Below are positions 31,167 through 32,045 of a DNA stretch of 32,045 nt, piece after piece. Source of the stretch: Thalassovita autumnalis (GTDB lineage Bacteria; Pseudomonadota; Alphaproteobacteria; Rhodobacterales; Rhodobacteraceae). The position numbers were made by a program, and so were the translations under genes. The stretch spans positions 1 to 32,045 of the forward strand of contig NZ_CYSB01000048.1 of the NCBI RefSeq assembly GCF_001458255.1, in the 5' to 3' direction. A model generated the notes under the pieces. That model saw only the letters and a list, made by a program, of their open reading frames with translations, did not search any database and was not told where the DNA came from. Within the stretch, counting starts at the first letter, position 1. Each line of letters begins with the position of its first letter.

Positions 31167-32045
31167 CTAATTCGCATTAATATAGGCATTTATCCACGCG
31201 GGCAGCCGTTGACTGATTGGTGGCGGTGATACCGTAATATCCGGCGCATCTGTTGCCGTGATTTCGACGAACACCACCTTCGCAGGCGTGCCAGCCTCGG
31301 CGAAGATTTGCTGATGCAATTGGATGCTAATCTCTTCTCCACTCGACGGCGTTGTCTCGGGCACGTGGGACCCGCCAATTTCGGTCATATCACCCTTTCC
31401 AGAAAGCAAGATTTGACCTGTTTCCGTTCCAGCAGCCAATTCATTGACTGCCTCCACTCTTGCCAAGCTGTGATCTGCCGGCAATCGGGCAGAGTTTGGG
31501 TTGCCCGATTGGCCCTGACCCGACTGGTTGCCCGATTGGCCCTGGCCAGTCTGGTTGCCCGATTGGCCTTGAACCGACTGGTTGCCTGATTGGCCCTGAC
31601 CAGACTGGTTGCCAGACTGGCCCTGGCCCGACTGGTTGCCTGATTGACCCTGACCCGACTGGCTGCCTGATTGGCCCTGGCCAGACTGGTTGCCCGATTG
31701 GCCTTGACCCGACTGGTTGCCTGATTGGCCCTGACCAGACTGGTTGCCAGACTGGCCCTGGCCCGACTGGTTGCCCGATTGGCCTTGGCCAGACTGGTTG
31801 CCTGATTGGCCCTGGCCAGACTGGTTGCCCGATTGGCCTTGACCCGACTGGTTGCCTGATTGGCCCTGACCAGACTGGTTGCCAGACTGGCCCTGGCCCG
31901 ACTGGTTGCCTGATTGGCCCTGGCCCGACTGGTTGCCTGATTGGCCCTGGCCAGACTGGTTGCCCGATTGGCCTTGACCCGACTGGTTGCCTGATTGGCC
32001 CTGACCAGACTGGTTACCAGACTGGCCCTGGCCCGACTGGTTGCC
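31167..32045 (-). CDS. Gly/Asn/Gln/Ser repeat protein, 5' partial
   Basis: The frame is open through the window edge, so the start lies to the right. From the edge to about 31501 it encodes 20 copies of a nine-residue repeat, G-N-Q-S-G-Q-G-Q-S with few changes, then a unique C-terminal region of about 110 residues (NSARLPADHSLARVEAVNEL to AWINAYINAN). That region has no Cys or long hydrophobic run and contains beta-like strands (ISIQLHQQIF, PAKVVFVEITATD). Low-complexity Gln/Asn/Gly/Ser sequence suggests a flexible or self-associating segment. The function is unknown. Its stop is 13 bases before the MoxR start, marking it as part of the operon. Confidence 0.8.
   Translation of the reverse strand, partial: GNQSGQGQSGNQSGQGQSGNQSGQGQSGNQSGQGQSGNQSGQGQSGNQSGQGQSGNQSGQGQSGNQSGQGQSGNQSGQGQSGNQSGQGQSGNQSGQGQSGNQSGQGQSGNQSGQGQSGNQSGQGQSGSQSGQGQSGNQSGQGQSGNQSGQGQSGNQSVQGQSGNQTGQGQSGNQSGQGQSGNPNSARLPADHSLARVEAVNELAAGTETGQILLSGKGDMTEIGGSHVPETTPSSGEEISIQLHQQIFAEAGTPAKVVFVEITATDAPDITVSPPPISQRLPAWINAYINAN
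31501..32045. repeat. 27-bp tandem repeat with 135-bp higher-order period
   Basis: Twenty full 27-bp units begin at 31501 and a partial unit starts at 32041. Variants recur every five units: units starting at 31555, 31690, 31825 and 31960 share one type; 31582, 31717, 31852 and 31987 are identical; 31609, 31744 and 31879 are identical, with 32014 one base off. The larger period is therefore 135 bp. All units are in frame and encode the same nonapeptide, so this is coding, not a CRISPR array. Confidence 0.95.

Noticed and set aside
31501-32045. Regular 27-bp repeats that could look like a CRISPR array
   Set aside because: Units are directly adjacent with no spacers, all in one open frame, and encode a constant nine-residue repeat.

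Overview
The window looks alphaproteobacterial, most likely Rhodobacterales (roseobacter-type). This is inferred from the style of the prophage packaging genes and from an IS5-family transposase remnant of a kind familiar in that group; there is no rRNA or tRNA to confirm it. Two blocks with different histories sit side by side: a high-GC, decaying prophage at the left, and a visibly lower-GC chromosomal or island-type operon at the right.

Positions 1-5987 are a prophage head/packaging module. In order: a ParB-like/DNA methyltransferase fusion (5' end cut by the window edge), a small two-helix membrane protein, two small reverse-strand phage genes, terminase small subunit, a GpA-type terminase large subunit, a gpW-like head-tail joining protein, and the first 33 codons of a portal gene. 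The terminase carries an intein inserted between Lys and Thr of its Walker A motif. The intein has the marks of a class 3 intein (Ala at position 1 and a W-C-T triad) and holds a LAGLIDADG-type endonuclease with an inserted Cys zinc-ribbon-like segment. It is frameshifted by one base, so the terminase cannot be made by normal reading.

Positions about 5988-6894 are a mobile-element scar. The portal gene is cut by a 5'-truncated IS5-family transposase, which itself contains a roughly 40-bp insertion centred on a perfect 8-bp-arm inverted repeat. The right end of the IS5 remnant abuts the first ~40 codons of an IS110-family transposase on the minus strand. The phage is therefore a dead remnant.

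Positions 6895-8127 hold two plus-strand genes: a GYF_2-DUF805 membrane protein and a DUF4236 protein. They face the large operon tail to tail.

Positions 8192-32045 are one minus-strand gene string of 12 genes (about 24 kb), still open at the right edge, with nearly every junction overlapping or within about 15 nt. In transcription order it encodes: a Gly/Asn/Gln/Ser repeat protein (partial); a MoxR AAA+ ATPase; a DUF58 protein; a BatA-like membrane VWA protein; a membrane protein with two VWA domains flanking a glutamine-amidotransferase-like domain; an unknown 276-residue protein; a second, RavA-like MoxR ATPase; an unknown 539-residue protein in the position of a ViaA/CoxE partner; a 691-residue protein with a coiled-coil tail; two membrane proteins (189 and 347 residues); a 2798-residue single-pass protein with propeller-like repeats and a C-terminal peptidoglycan-binding domain; and an unknown 315-residue protein. 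By the positive-inside rule the VWA domains of both membrane VWA proteins and nearly all of the giant protein lie in the periplasm, while the two AAA+ ATPases and the DUF58 protein are cytoplasmic. I infer a trans-envelope machine in which MoxR-type ATPases act on VWA membrane partners connected to a giant peptidoglycan-tethered sensor or scaffold. I do not recognise this 12-gene combination as a named system, and it is the best candidate here for something undescribed.
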